6,296 nucleotides of DNA from Marinisporobacter balticus (GTDB lineage: Bacteria > Bacillota > Clostridia > Peptostreptococcales > Thermotaleaceae), in the NCBI RefSeq assembly GCF_004345705.1, contig NZ_SLWV01000054.1, forward strand, positions 1 to 6,296, in the 5' to 3' direction. Made by a program: the position numbers and the translations under genes. Shown here one piece after another: positions 1 through 5,035 of the stretch (position 1 is the first letter of the stretch; the number at the start of each line of letters is the position of its first letter). The notes beneath the pieces were generated by a model, which saw only the letters and a list, made by a program, of their open reading frames with translations, did no database searches and was not told where the DNA came from.

Positions 1-2
1 CT

Positions 3-194
3 ACAGAAGGTTCATTTGTAGAAATTGATAATGCAATGGATAATATTGAAGAGGACTATAACCTAATTACAGGCGATTATATAATCAGAAAGATTAAAGA
101 TGGGGAAATAATAACTATAAAAGGAAACAGAGATAAGAAAGAACTATTGAATTTGATAGATTTTGATGTTGATTTATATAAGCAACAGTTGTAG
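3..194 (+). CDS. C-terminal end of an unrecognised protein (5' end outside window)
   Basis: An open frame runs from the window edge to a TAG at 192-194 and gives the last 63 residues of a protein. The other two forward frames close early. The visible part is acidic and soluble-looking (FVEIDNAMDNIEEDYN, later DGEIITIKGNRDKKELL), with no cysteine cluster, membrane segment or catalytic motif that I recognise. It ends 56 bp before the first attC-like site and has the same orientation as all other genes, so it is most likely the cargo of the preceding cassette. I cannot name a family. The reading frame itself is well supported by length and composition. Confidence 0.7.
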   Translation, partial: TEGSFVEIDNAMDNIEEDYNLITGDYIIRKIKDGEIITIKGNRDKKELLNLIDFDVDLYKQQL

Positions 195-225
195 GAAGTG
201 GACACTGTAGGTGATCTGAAGATTT

Positions 226-235
226 AGATTATAGG
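226..235 (+). repeat. GATTATAGG motif, copy 1
   Basis: AGATTATAGG lies 32 nt after the stop codon of the upstream gene and 25 nt before the left box of the attC-like site. The 9-mer GATTATAGG occurs four times in the window, always on the + strand in a 3' gap (226, 898, 2321, 2389). Its function is unknown. On the opposite strand it contains TATAAT, but I see no matching -35 box. Confidence 0.5.
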
Positions 236-250
236 AGGTAGCTGTACTTC

Positions 251-320
251 GCCTAACATAGCCTTTCCATTATCCTATAAAAAAGCATGTAGGATAACGG
301 AAAGGCTAAGACCGTTATAA
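251..320 (+). other. attC-like recombination site 1
   Basis: The left box GCCTAAC (251-257) fits the integron R'' consensus RYYYAAC, and the right box GTTATAA (314-320) carries the GTT of R'. Between them AGCCTTTCC (260-268) pairs with GGAAAGGCT (299-307), and TTATCCTA (270-277) with TAGGATAA (290-297), broken by one A/C mismatch. The loop is 12 nt. A 5-nt unpaired spacer sits before R' against only 1-2 nt after R'', the asymmetry typical of folded attC strands. There is no T-run after the stem, so it is not a simple terminator. The attC reading rests on this architecture and on its repetition downstream. Confidence 0.72.
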
Positions 321-418
321 GAAATGACGATATCGGAGCTATTCTTTGGAGTTTTGTTTGATAAATAGCGAGATGTTACGTGATAGTAAAATATTGTTCA
401 CTAAAGGAGAAAAAAACT

Positions 419-865
419 ATGGATAGATTAGTTACCAATTTAAACAAATATAATATTGAATATGAGATAATCAATCATAGTAAGAAAATAAATACTGCAC
501 AGGAGGGAGCTGATTATTTCGGTATAAATATCGGTCAAACAGCGCCCACACTAATATTAAAAACTGAAAATGGATATTATGCTTTGATTATTTCAGGGGA
601 TTATGGAAGGATAAATTTTGAAATAATCAAGGAAATGTTAAAGGTTCAACAGGTCAAATTAGCAAAACCCACTGAGGTTGAACAAGTTACTGGCTATAAG
701 ATTGGAAGTATCCCATTAATCAATCATGGATTACCAGTAATTATGGACAGGCAATTAAATCGATTTACATATGTATATGGAGGAACAGGAATATCACATG
801 CAACATTAAAGATTAGCCCTAACGATATTGCAAAGCTAAATAATGTTGTAAGTTATATACGTTAA
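419..865 (+). CDS. YbaK/EbsC-family aminoacyl-tRNA deacylase-like protein
   Basis: This 148-residue protein spans a complete YbaK/EbsC domain, the fold that hydrolyses mischarged aminoacyl-tRNAs (Cys-tRNA-Pro, Ala-tRNA-Pro) in the cytoplasm. Diagnostic stretches are QTAPTLILKT (40-49), ALIISGDYGRINF (55-67), a TGYKIGSIPLINHGLP segment (91-106) and the C-terminal YVYGGTG (118-124). ATG at 419 is chosen because AAAGGAG at 403-409 is well placed; an upstream GTG at 380 has no such site. By eye, the lysine that classical YbaK carries just before the TLLV strand is aligned with Pro43, with a lysine at position 48 instead, so substrate or activity may differ. It is a single-gene cassette between attC-like sites 1 and 2. 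The family call is firm; the substrate is unknown. Confidence 0.88.
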   Translation: MDRLVTNLNKYNIEYEIINHSKKINTAQEGADYFGINIGQTAPTLILKTENGYYALIISGDYGRINFEIIKEMLKVQQVKLAKPTEVEQVTGYKIGSIPLINHGLPVIMDRQLNRFTYVYGGTGISHATLKISPNDIAKLNNVVSYIR

Positions 866-897
866 AGAATTAATTCGTACCATTCTTATTTTGTGAA

Positions 898-907
898 GGA
901 TTATAGG
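898..907 (+). repeat. GATTATAGG motif, copy 2
   Basis: GGATTATAGG lies 33 nt after the YbaK-like stop codon and 31 nt before the left box of attC-like site 2. This is nearly the same placement as copy 1. Confidence 0.5.
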
Positions 908-928
908 GGTGAAAGGCGTCGTCACTTC

Positions 929-999
929 TTATAACATGCTATTTGCATACATTCCACTAAAAACATGTGGAACGTCGCAACATACCAAAAACATTATCG
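929..999 (+). other. attC-like site 2 (degenerate right box)
   Basis: Left box TTATAAC is at 929-935. CATTCCAC (950-957) pairs with GTGGAACG (967-974) apart from one A/C mismatch, and TTGC (943-946) pairs with GCAA (977-980). The right box is ATTATCG at 993-999, where the other sites have GTT; the G at the presumed crossover point has become A. Gap-free alignment with site 6 (4839-4910) puts this ATTATC exactly opposite the GTTCTC there, which supports the assignment and suggests a decayed site. A 62-codon open frame (909-1097) covers it; see findings. Confidence 0.55.
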
Positions 1000-1051
1000 G
1001 AAAGATAAAGCAGAGGACGCCACGTCCAGTGGCGGATTTTAAAAGATTGGC
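931..1051 (+). repeat. ~120-bp cassette-end repeat, copy A
   Basis: This block shares ATAACATGCTATTTGC, then a run from ATACATTCCAC through GTGGAACGTC, then an ungapped but more diverged part, with a second block at 4841-4962. There is one single-base indel near 947. Similarity does not stop at the right box. It continues through a small hairpin AGGAC-N5-GTCC (1015-1028) and GCGGATT (1032-1038) into the leader of the GNAT gene. Inside a classical array the sequence after the right box should belong to an unrelated cassette, so the extended match is unexpected. Confidence 0.75.
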
Positions 1052-1078
1052 TATAAGATTTCAAATACGCCATATAAT
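1047..1078 (+). promoter_or_regulatory. Possible promoter of the GNAT gene
   Basis: A perfect -10 hexamer TATAAT lies at 1073-1078, 44 nt before the GNAT start codon. The nearest -35-like hexamer is TTGGCT (1047-1052), giving a 20-nt spacer, which is longer than optimal. The -10 is convincing and the -35 weak. Confidence 0.35.
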
Positions 1079-1121
1079 ACCTGTAACATGCAGCTAAATA
1101 GGAATTTATAGGAGGATAGAT

Positions 1122-1562
1122 ATGGAGATAAGAAAAGTAACGGAAGATAAAAAACAATACATTGACTTGTTATTGTTAGCAGACGAGCAGGAAAATATGG
1201 TAGATAAATATCTCGAACGCGGTGAAATGTTTATTTTAGATGACGGCGGTATAAAAGCTGAATGCGTGATTACAATAGAAGCAGATGGTATTTATGAACT
1301 TAAAAACATTGCGGTCATGGCTGATTGCCAACGTAAAGGCTACGGCAAAAGAATGATAGAGTTTCTGTTTTCATGTTACCCCGATTGTAAAACTATGCTT
1401 GTAGGAACTGGAGACAGCCCTGATATACTTAGTTTTTATCATAAATGTGGCTTTACGGAATCACATCGAATAAAAAACTTTTTCACGGACAACTATGACC
1501 ACCCGATGTTTGAAAACGGAAAACAGCTCGTTGATATGATTTATCTAAAGTGGGAGCGCTAA
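1122..1562 (+). CDS. GNAT-family N-acetyltransferase (YvbK-like)
   Basis: This 146-residue protein has the length and order of a single GNAT domain, which transfers an acetyl group from acetyl-CoA to an amine. Motif A is visible as LKNIAV followed by QRKGYGKR (70-77), the acetyl-CoA pyrophosphate loop. The later FYHKCGF (105-111) is the usual motif B helix-turn. The C-terminal FFTDNYDHPMFENG stretch resembles the Bacillus YvbK group, whose natural substrates are not settled. Start ATG 1122 has GGAGG at 1111-1115. The TATAAT at 1073-1078 could drive it. It is followed by a 304-bp gap and then the VOC gene, with no clear attC between, so the two may share a cassette. Acetyltransferases of this size are frequent integron cargo. 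Confidence 0.9.
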   Translation: MEIRKVTEDKKQYIDLLLLADEQENMVDKYLERGEMFILDDGGIKAECVITIEADGIYELKNIAVMADCQRKGYGKRMIEFLFSCYPDCKTMLVGTGDSPDILSFYHKCGFTESHRIKNFFTDNYDHPMFENGKQLVDMIYLKWER

Positions 1563-1866
1563 ATTTCAATTTTACGAGCAATAAATGCTGTTGCCCATCA
1601 AGGTCAGCAGGGCGAGATTTAGATGTTTTTGGGATTTGCATAAGGGGGTGTGAACAGGTTGGATGTTGGTATAATAAAGTTACATAATAGGCTATCCAAC
1701 ATACTCAAATATGATTACATGGTTATTAGCTGTATTACTAAGTAAAAATGAATTTAAATTAAGCATTTCGATAAAGTAGAAATTTGAACGGCGGATTATT
1801 TGTATTTGTGTAGATGACAAAGGATAAACGAAATAAATTATACATGTAATACAGGGAGGATTCGTT
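1563..1866 (+). other. 304-bp gap without a gene or clear attC site
   Basis: I find no convincing gene here. Three structures are visible. A folded segment just after the GNAT stop has CTAAAT (1559-1564) facing ATTTAG (1617-1622) around an inner TGCTG (1586-1590)/CAGCA (1605-1609) stem. An inverted repeat GTTGGAT (1658-1664)/ATCCAAC (1694-1700) has the two boxes in the reverse of attC order. GGCGGATTA at 1790-1798 matches the GCGGATT at the end of the two long repeats. The gap may hold a decayed cassette junction. Start-proximal GGGAGGA at 1854-1860 serves the VOC gene. Confidence 0.5.
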
Positions 1867-2253
1867 ATGAAAAGATCAATGATGCAAGCATATGTTACAA
1901 GAAGTGATGAGGCGGTGGCTCTTTATCAAAAGGCTTTTGATGCTATTCTCATCAGCAGTTATCCAAATGAAGATGGAACGTTTTTTCATTCAGAGCTTGA
2001 TATTCAAGGGGAAATCTTAGCTGTGGCAGAACGAAATTCTGAATATGCTATTATTGGTGAGGAAACGGTTACAGGCAACGTAATGCAGTTTTGTTTACAT
2101 TATGGAGAAGGTAACGAAGAAAAGGTGCGGAAAGCATATGAAGTGTTAAAAATTGATGCTAAAATTTTGATGCCGCTTGCACCATGTGAATACAGTTTAC
2201 TTATGACAGATTTTATTGATAAATATGGTATTAGATGGTGCTTATTTGTATAA
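1867..2253 (+). CDS. VOC-superfamily protein, PhnB/glyoxalase-like
   Basis: This 128-residue protein fits the vicinal-oxygen-chelate fold in its PhnB-like form. The helix AVALYQKAFDA (16-26) is the hallmark ALxFYxxAF of these proteins. It is followed by a strand with HSEL (41-44), where His41 and Glu43 sit where the family often places metal or substrate contacts. A second repeat follows (VMQFCLHYGEGNEEKVRKAY) and the protein ends WCLFV. Such proteins range from glyoxalase-type enzymes to antibiotic-sequestering proteins, and nothing here picks one. Start ATG 1867 is set by GGGAGGA at 1854-1860. It lies between the empty 304-bp gap and the long 3' gap that contains attC-like site 4. Confidence 0.82.
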   Translation: MKRSMMQAYVTRSDEAVALYQKAFDAILISSYPNEDGTFFHSELDIQGEILAVAERNSEYAIIGEETVTGNVMQFCLHYGEGNEEKVRKAYEVLKIDAKILMPLAPCEYSLLMTDFIDKYGIRWCLFV

Positions 2254-2299
2254 TGCGACTTTGGGATAAAGAGAACAAAATGAGCAAAATACGAAATTG

Positions 2300-2315
2300 A
2301 CAAATTCCAATTTGT
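2300..2315. promoter_or_regulatory. Perfect dyad ACAAATT-CC-AATTTGT
   Basis: A 7-bp perfect inverted repeat with a 2-nt centre lies 46 nt after the VOC stop. It overlaps a TTGACA hexamer at 2297-2302. The best -10 candidate on the + strand is GATTAT at 2322-2327, a 19-nt spacer, so a repressor-controlled promoter is possible but weakly supported. The short symmetric form resembles a protein-binding operator more than an RNA terminator; no T-run follows. Confidence 0.3.
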
Positions 2316-2320
2316 GAGTG

Positions 2321-2330
2321 AGATTATAGG
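2321..2330 (+). repeat. GATTATAGG motif, copy 3
   Basis: AGATTATAGG occurs 67 nt after the VOC stop codon, just after the dyad at 2300-2315. Confidence 0.45.
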
Positions 2331-2388
2331 CGGAATGGGTATTTTGAAAAATGACAATTCAAGATCGTGTTATCCATGTTATGCAAAG

Positions 2389-2398
2389 AGATTATAGG
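2389..2398 (+). repeat. GATTATAGG motif, copy 4
   Basis: AGATTATAGG lies 68 nt after copy 3 in the same 3' gap and 64 nt before the left box of attC-like site 4. Two copies in one gap suggest that two cassette ends may have been joined here. Confidence 0.45.
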
Positions 2399-2414
2399 TG
2401 TGTAGATAGGTGCA

Positions 2415-2435
2415 GTTTAAGAACATGACGTCCTG
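2415..2435 (+). repeat. GTTTAAG-N5-GACGTCCTG element, copy A
   Basis: Sixteen fixed positions with identical 5-nt spacing recur at 5961-5981. GTGCAG lies just upstream in both cases (2410-2415 and 5939-5944). GACGTC is itself a palindrome. In the second copy it forms one arm of a long stem; here I find no good partner, so this may be the remnant left arm of an older attC-like site. Confidence 0.55.
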
Positions 2436-2452
2436 CCAGAGCTTCATCCATC

Positions 2453-2588
2453 CGATAACAATGCACTCAAGTTCGCTTTGCCTATTTTGGGTCATACCTT
2501 TTTATAAGCTGAAGCCAAAGCACATTCCTCAGCCTAAGATAGGAGCTATCTAAGACTGAGAAACGTCTTGAGTGCGGAGACGTTATGG
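2453..2588 (+). other. attC-like recombination site 4, long branched form (136 bp)
   Basis: Left box CGATAAC (2453-2459) pairs at 6 of 7 positions with right box GTTATGG (2582-2588). The single mismatch is near the middle, as usual for attC. GCACTCAAG (2463-2471) pairs perfectly with CTTGAGTGC (2567-2575). Inside are two further hairpins: GCTTTG (2475-2480) with CAAAGC (2516-2521), and a 15-position stem 2528-2542/2546-2560 with a 3-nt loop and two mismatches. Length is near the top of the known attC range. The ORF extension upstream of the sigma gene runs into this site, which is why ATG 2635 is preferred for that gene. Confidence 0.75.
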
Positions 2589-2634
2589 TACCATTAAAAT
2601 ATTAGTCAGGTATAATAAAATATGGAGGGAAGAT

Positions 2635-3417
2635 ATGCAAGATAAAGCCCAACAAATTGAATTAAGCAAGCAACTCGAATTTCACATACAGACTAATTAT
2701 GAAAAACTATATTCATTGATTTATAGGATGACCGAAAATCATCAAGATACCGAAGATGTATTACAAAATACGTTTATAAAGGCATATTCTAATATTGACA
2801 ATTTTAAGAAAAAATCAAAACTGTCTACGTGGGTATATAGAATTGCAATTAATGAAGGGTGTAGATATTTAAAATCATGGAATAAATTACCTTTAATTGC
2901 TATCACCGAAGAACAGGGAGTAAGTGAAGAAACTTTTTTCAAGGGTTTAGAATATGAGCCAAGTATTGACGATGAATTGATCGTGGAAGATATGCGTGAA
3001 AAATGTATCCATGGATTTCTCAAATGTATTCCAAAGAAGATGCGAATTTGCTTTTTATTAAAATCATGCCTTCAATTAAAAAATAAAGATATCGCTGAGG
3101 TTCTTGAGATTTCTGAAGACAATGTCAAAGTTACTTTACATCGAGCTAGACAGAAACTCAAAGATATGTTTGAAATGAGATGCAGTTTGATTGATCCTCA
3201 GAAACCGTGTAAATGCTATCTCTGGATAAAATTTATGCGTGATCATAATCTGCCGTTGCCGTCAGGTCATGATCAGTTTAAGAATGATGACCTATTAAAA
3301 CGTCATTTCAAGAATATGTCGGTACTTCGAAAAATAGATTATTTATATCATGCTGAAGGAAAAATGTCAAAGATAGAATTTATCAGTAAGTTGAAAAATC
3401 TTTCAGAAATTTTGTAA
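2635..3417 (+). CDS. ECF-type RNA polymerase sigma factor with cysteine-containing C-terminal extension
   Basis: This 260-residue sigma-70 family protein is of extracytoplasmic-function type. Region 2 spans about 22-80 (LYSLIYRMTENHQDTEDVLQ, then STWVYRIAIN with Trp66). Region 4 spans about 124-180, with a helix-turn-helix KDIAEVLEISEDNVKVTLHR (151-170). An ~80-residue tail follows with Cys183, Cys192 and Cys194 in a C-x8-C-x-C pattern. Some ECF sigmas carry a similar NPCRC-like tail, possibly metal-binding. ATG 2635 is chosen for GGAGG at 2624-2628; the frame is open back to 2572 but that part overlaps the attC-like site. TATAAT at 2611-2616 may be the -10 of its own promoter. No anti-sigma factor is adjacent; the neighbour is a DUF3795 protein. 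Confidence 0.9.
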   Translation: MQDKAQQIELSKQLEFHIQTNYEKLYSLIYRMTENHQDTEDVLQNTFIKAYSNIDNFKKKSKLSTWVYRIAINEGCRYLKSWNKLPLIAITEEQGVSEETFFKGLEYEPSIDDELIVEDMREKCIHGFLKCIPKKMRICFLLKSCLQLKNKDIAEVLEISEDNVKVTLHRARQKLKDMFEMRCSLIDPQKPCKCYLWIKFMRDHNLPLPSGHDQFKNDDLLKRHFKNMSVLRKIDYLYHAEGKMSKIEFISKLKNLSEIL

Positions 3418-3497
3418 CGATTCTGTTGTGTGATGTGTCTAACTTATGTAGGACTTAAACAATTTAATTTAGTTTCTATTAAGGAGGATAACGTCAA

Positions 3498-3926
3498 ATG
3501 GAAAAGAAAATTGTAGCACCATGTGGAATCGACTGCTTTAATTGTGAGCTGTACAAAGAAAATGTAACAAATGAAATGCAGTCCAGAATATCTGATGCAA
3601 CACAGATTCCGAAAGAAATGATTACTTGTGTAGGGTGTGCCAATGGTAATCAATGCTTATTCATCGAGTTGGAAGGAAAAAAGTGTAGAACTTTAGAGTG
3701 TGTAGAAAAAAAAGGCGTTGATTATTGCTTTCAATGTGATACATTTCCGTGTTCGTTCTTGATGCCTCTAGCAGATGGCGCGGAAAGATTTCCTCAAAAC
3801 ATCAAACTATATAATTTGTGTTTAATGAAGAAAATTGGCGTCGAGGAATGGGTAAAACAGGCTGCTGATATTAGGAAAACCTATTTCACTAAGAAAATTA
3901 AAATTGGTGAAGGAGGAAGTGAATAA
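3498..3926 (+). CDS. DUF3795-family cysteine-rich protein
   Basis: This 142-residue protein matches DUF3795, a family of small cysteine-rich proteins of unknown function thought to bind metal. The diagnostic start is APCGIDCFNC (7-16), followed by CVGC (44-47), C53, C63, C68, C77, C80 and C85, ending in the CFQCDTFPC segment. That is eleven cysteines within the first 85 residues. The CGxDCxxC and later CxxC patterns suggest zinc or iron-sulfur binding, but this is inference. Start ATG 3498 has AAGGAGG at 3481-3487. It follows the sigma gene after 80 bp with no attC-like hairpin, so the two genes probably move and may be transcribed together. Confidence 0.85.
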   Translation: MEKKIVAPCGIDCFNCELYKENVTNEMQSRISDATQIPKEMITCVGCANGNQCLFIELEGKKCRTLECVEKKGVDYCFQCDTFPCSFLMPLADGAERFPQNIKLYNLCLMKKIGVEEWVKQAADIRKTYFTKKIKIGEGGSE

Positions 3927-3982
3927 GCAATAAAAACTGAGTAGGAATATGCGGTGTGCTGTAATCGCCATATTTTAACGGT

Positions 3983-4052
3983 ACATAACAAAGGCTTACC
4001 CATATTTTACTTAGGAATATGTAAAACATGGGTAAGCCTAAACCCGTTATCT
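3983..4052 (+). other. attC-like recombination site 5 (clearest copy)
   Basis: Left box ACATAAC (3983-3989) pairs with right box GTTATCT (4046-4052) at 6 of 7 positions. The 19-position stem 3992-4010/4021-4039 (AGGCTTACCC facing GGGTAAGCCT at its base) has one A/C mismatch and a 10-nt loop. Two unpaired bases follow the left box and six precede the right box, the same asymmetry as site 1. It starts 57 nt after the DUF3795 stop. The lack of a T-run argues against a terminator as its main role. Confidence 0.78.
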
Positions 4053-4084
4053 GCAATAGCAAGATAGCATAAAAAAGGTAAAAT
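4046..4084 (+). repeat. Shared cassette leader, copy A
   Basis: From the right box of site 5, GTTATCTGCAATA and then CAA, CATAAA, AAG and AAAT blocks match the sequence starting at the right box at 6132, 31 of 39 positions without gaps. The matching part lies downstream of the presumed crossover, that is, inside two different cassettes (GrpB and DsrE). Confidence 0.75.
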
Positions 4085-4100
4085 ATATATGATATATATT
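4082..4100. promoter_or_regulatory. AT-only dyad in the GrpB leader
   Basis: AATATATA-TGA-TATATATT is a perfect 8-bp inverted repeat 59 nt before the GrpB start. CATAAT at 4102-4107 just downstream could be a -10 box, but no -35 is evident. The dyad may be an AT-rich promoter or binding site; symmetry in such simple sequence is easily due to chance. Confidence 0.25.
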
Positions 4101-4158
4101 ACATAATAGTAGAAAAGTGCGAAATAAATATAATTTATATTTTGTTTTGGAGGTTATT

Positions 4159-4746
4159 ATGGGAAAAACATTGTCTGGAATGTCGTTAGAAGAACTTTGG
4201 GAATTGTTCCCGATTATTTTAAAAGAACATAATCCTGCTTATAAAGAATGGTATTTAATTGAAAAAGATAAAATTGTCAATACCGTAGGTAGAAATGATA
4301 TTAAGCGAATTAATCATATCGGAAGTAGTTCCATTGAAGGGTTGATTTCTAAACCAACAGTAGATATTTTGTTGGAAGTTGATTGTAATTGCGATATAGA
4401 GAAATTACAATCAAAGCTAAATAATGCTGGTTGGACATTGATGTCATTTGAAAGTAAACCAGATATAAACATTTCATTTAATAAGGGGTATACTTTAAAT
4501 GGTTTTGCTGAAAAAGTTTTTCATTTCCATGTCCGATTTTGGGGAGATTGGAATGAATTGTACTTTAGGGATTATCTTTTAGTTCATAAAGAAGTTGCTA
4601 AAGAATACGGAAAATTAAAACAAGGACTAAAAGAACAATACGAATATAATAGAGATAGGTATACCAAAGCTAAAACAGAATTCATTATGAAATATACAAA
4701 GATAGCAAGAAAAGATTTTGGTAATAGATATGCGCCAAAATTATGA
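4159..4746 (+). CDS. GrpB-family (UPF0157) nucleotidyltransferase-fold protein
   Basis: This 195-residue protein is a complete GrpB/UPF0157 member. The family belongs to the nucleotidyltransferase superfamily, but its substrate is unknown. The signature is HIGSSSIEGLISKPTVDIL (53-71), with the GS motif followed by Asp69 in the place where the superfamily carries a metal-binding acid. The C-terminal part has the usual FRDYLLVHKEVAKEY and YTKAKTEFI stretches. ATG 4159 is chosen because GGAGG lies at 4149-4153; the frame is open upstream to a GTG at 4117 without a good ribosome site. Single-gene cassette between sites 5 and 6. GrpB proteins are common among accessory genes of low-GC bacteria. 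Confidence 0.88.
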   Translation: MGKTLSGMSLEELWELFPIILKEHNPAYKEWYLIEKDKIVNTVGRNDIKRINHIGSSSIEGLISKPTVDILLEVDCNCDIEKLQSKLNNAGWTLMSFESKPDINISFNKGYTLNGFAEKVFHFHVRFWGDWNELYFRDYLLVHKEVAKEYGKLKQGLKEQYEYNRDRYTKAKTEFIMKYTKIARKDFGNRYAPKL

Positions 4747-4838
4747 ACATAATCTTTAGTTCTTATGGTGTGTACTATTAGAAGAACAATTATATAGAGG
4801 TGGATGAGTTCTAGTGAGTAGATTCGGGTGGCTACTAC

Positions 4839-4910
4839 AGATAACATGCTATTTGCTATACATTCCACTAAAAACATGTGGAACGTCACAAGATAGCAAG
4901 CACGTTCTCC
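4839..4910 (+). other. attC-like recombination site 6
   Basis: Left box AGATAAC (4839-4845) faces right box GTTCTCC (4904-4910), five of seven pairs with a mismatch in the centre. CATTCCAC (4861-4868) pairs with GTGGAACG (4878-4885) except one A/C, and TTGCTAT (4853-4859) pairs perfectly with ATAGCAA (4893-4899). Between these two stems is a very lopsided internal loop, 1 nt on the left and 7 nt on the right. It shares sequence with site 2 and has the better-preserved right box. Confidence 0.65.
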
Positions 4911-4962
4911 GAAACCATACACAAAGGACTCGGCGTCCTGTTGCGGATTATGGAAGACCATT
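4841..4962 (+). repeat. ~120-bp cassette-end repeat, copy B
   Basis: This is the second copy of the block at 931-1051. It again runs past the right box through AGGAC-N5-GTCCT (4925-4939) and GCGGATT (4943-4949) into the leader of the next gene. The hairpin arms AGGAC/GTCC are kept while the five loop bases differ. One frame is open through both copies; see findings. Confidence 0.75.
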
Positions 4963-5035
4963 TTAAGAGATTTATAAATCACATTTGTTTGATTATATGT
5001 AGAAGAGATTATTTATAATTGAAGAGGGTTATTAA

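Noticed and set aside
260..307. Intrinsic transcription terminator at the first hairpin
   Set aside because: The stem is strong but not GC-rich at the base in the usual way and has no following T-run; the AAC and GTT boxes explain it better. The same applies to 3992-4039.
909..1097. 62-codon forward open frame starting at GTG 909
   Set aside because: Not listed as a gene because it lies over attC-like site 2, its N-terminal part is out of frame with the second copy at 4841 owing to a one-base indel, and no homologous family is recognised. The partial frame conservation is reported as a finding instead.
1658..1700. GTTGGAT...ATCCAAC inverted repeat as an attC site
   Set aside because: Both boxes match the consensus, but they stand in reversed order (GTT left, AAC right), and the interior does not form a good stem.
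2335..2397. 20-codon open frame with a CYPC motif after the dyad at 2300
   Set aside because: Too short and without a proper ribosome binding site; nothing similar in the other gaps.
4814..4966. 50-codon forward open frame starting at GTG 4814 in the second long repeat
   Set aside because: The ribosome-site match (GAGGTGG near 4797) is poorly spaced from the start and the frame overlaps attC-like site 6. It is kept only as evidence in the repeat finding.
4584..4982. Reverse-strand open frame of 132 codons
   Set aside because: Antisense to the GrpB gene and site 6, with low-complexity hydrophobic composition, no domain and no plausible ribosome site; it is a shadow frame. The reverse frames at 957-1157, 2100-2357, 2742-3023, 3444-3653 and 5841-6026 were dismissed for the same reasons.
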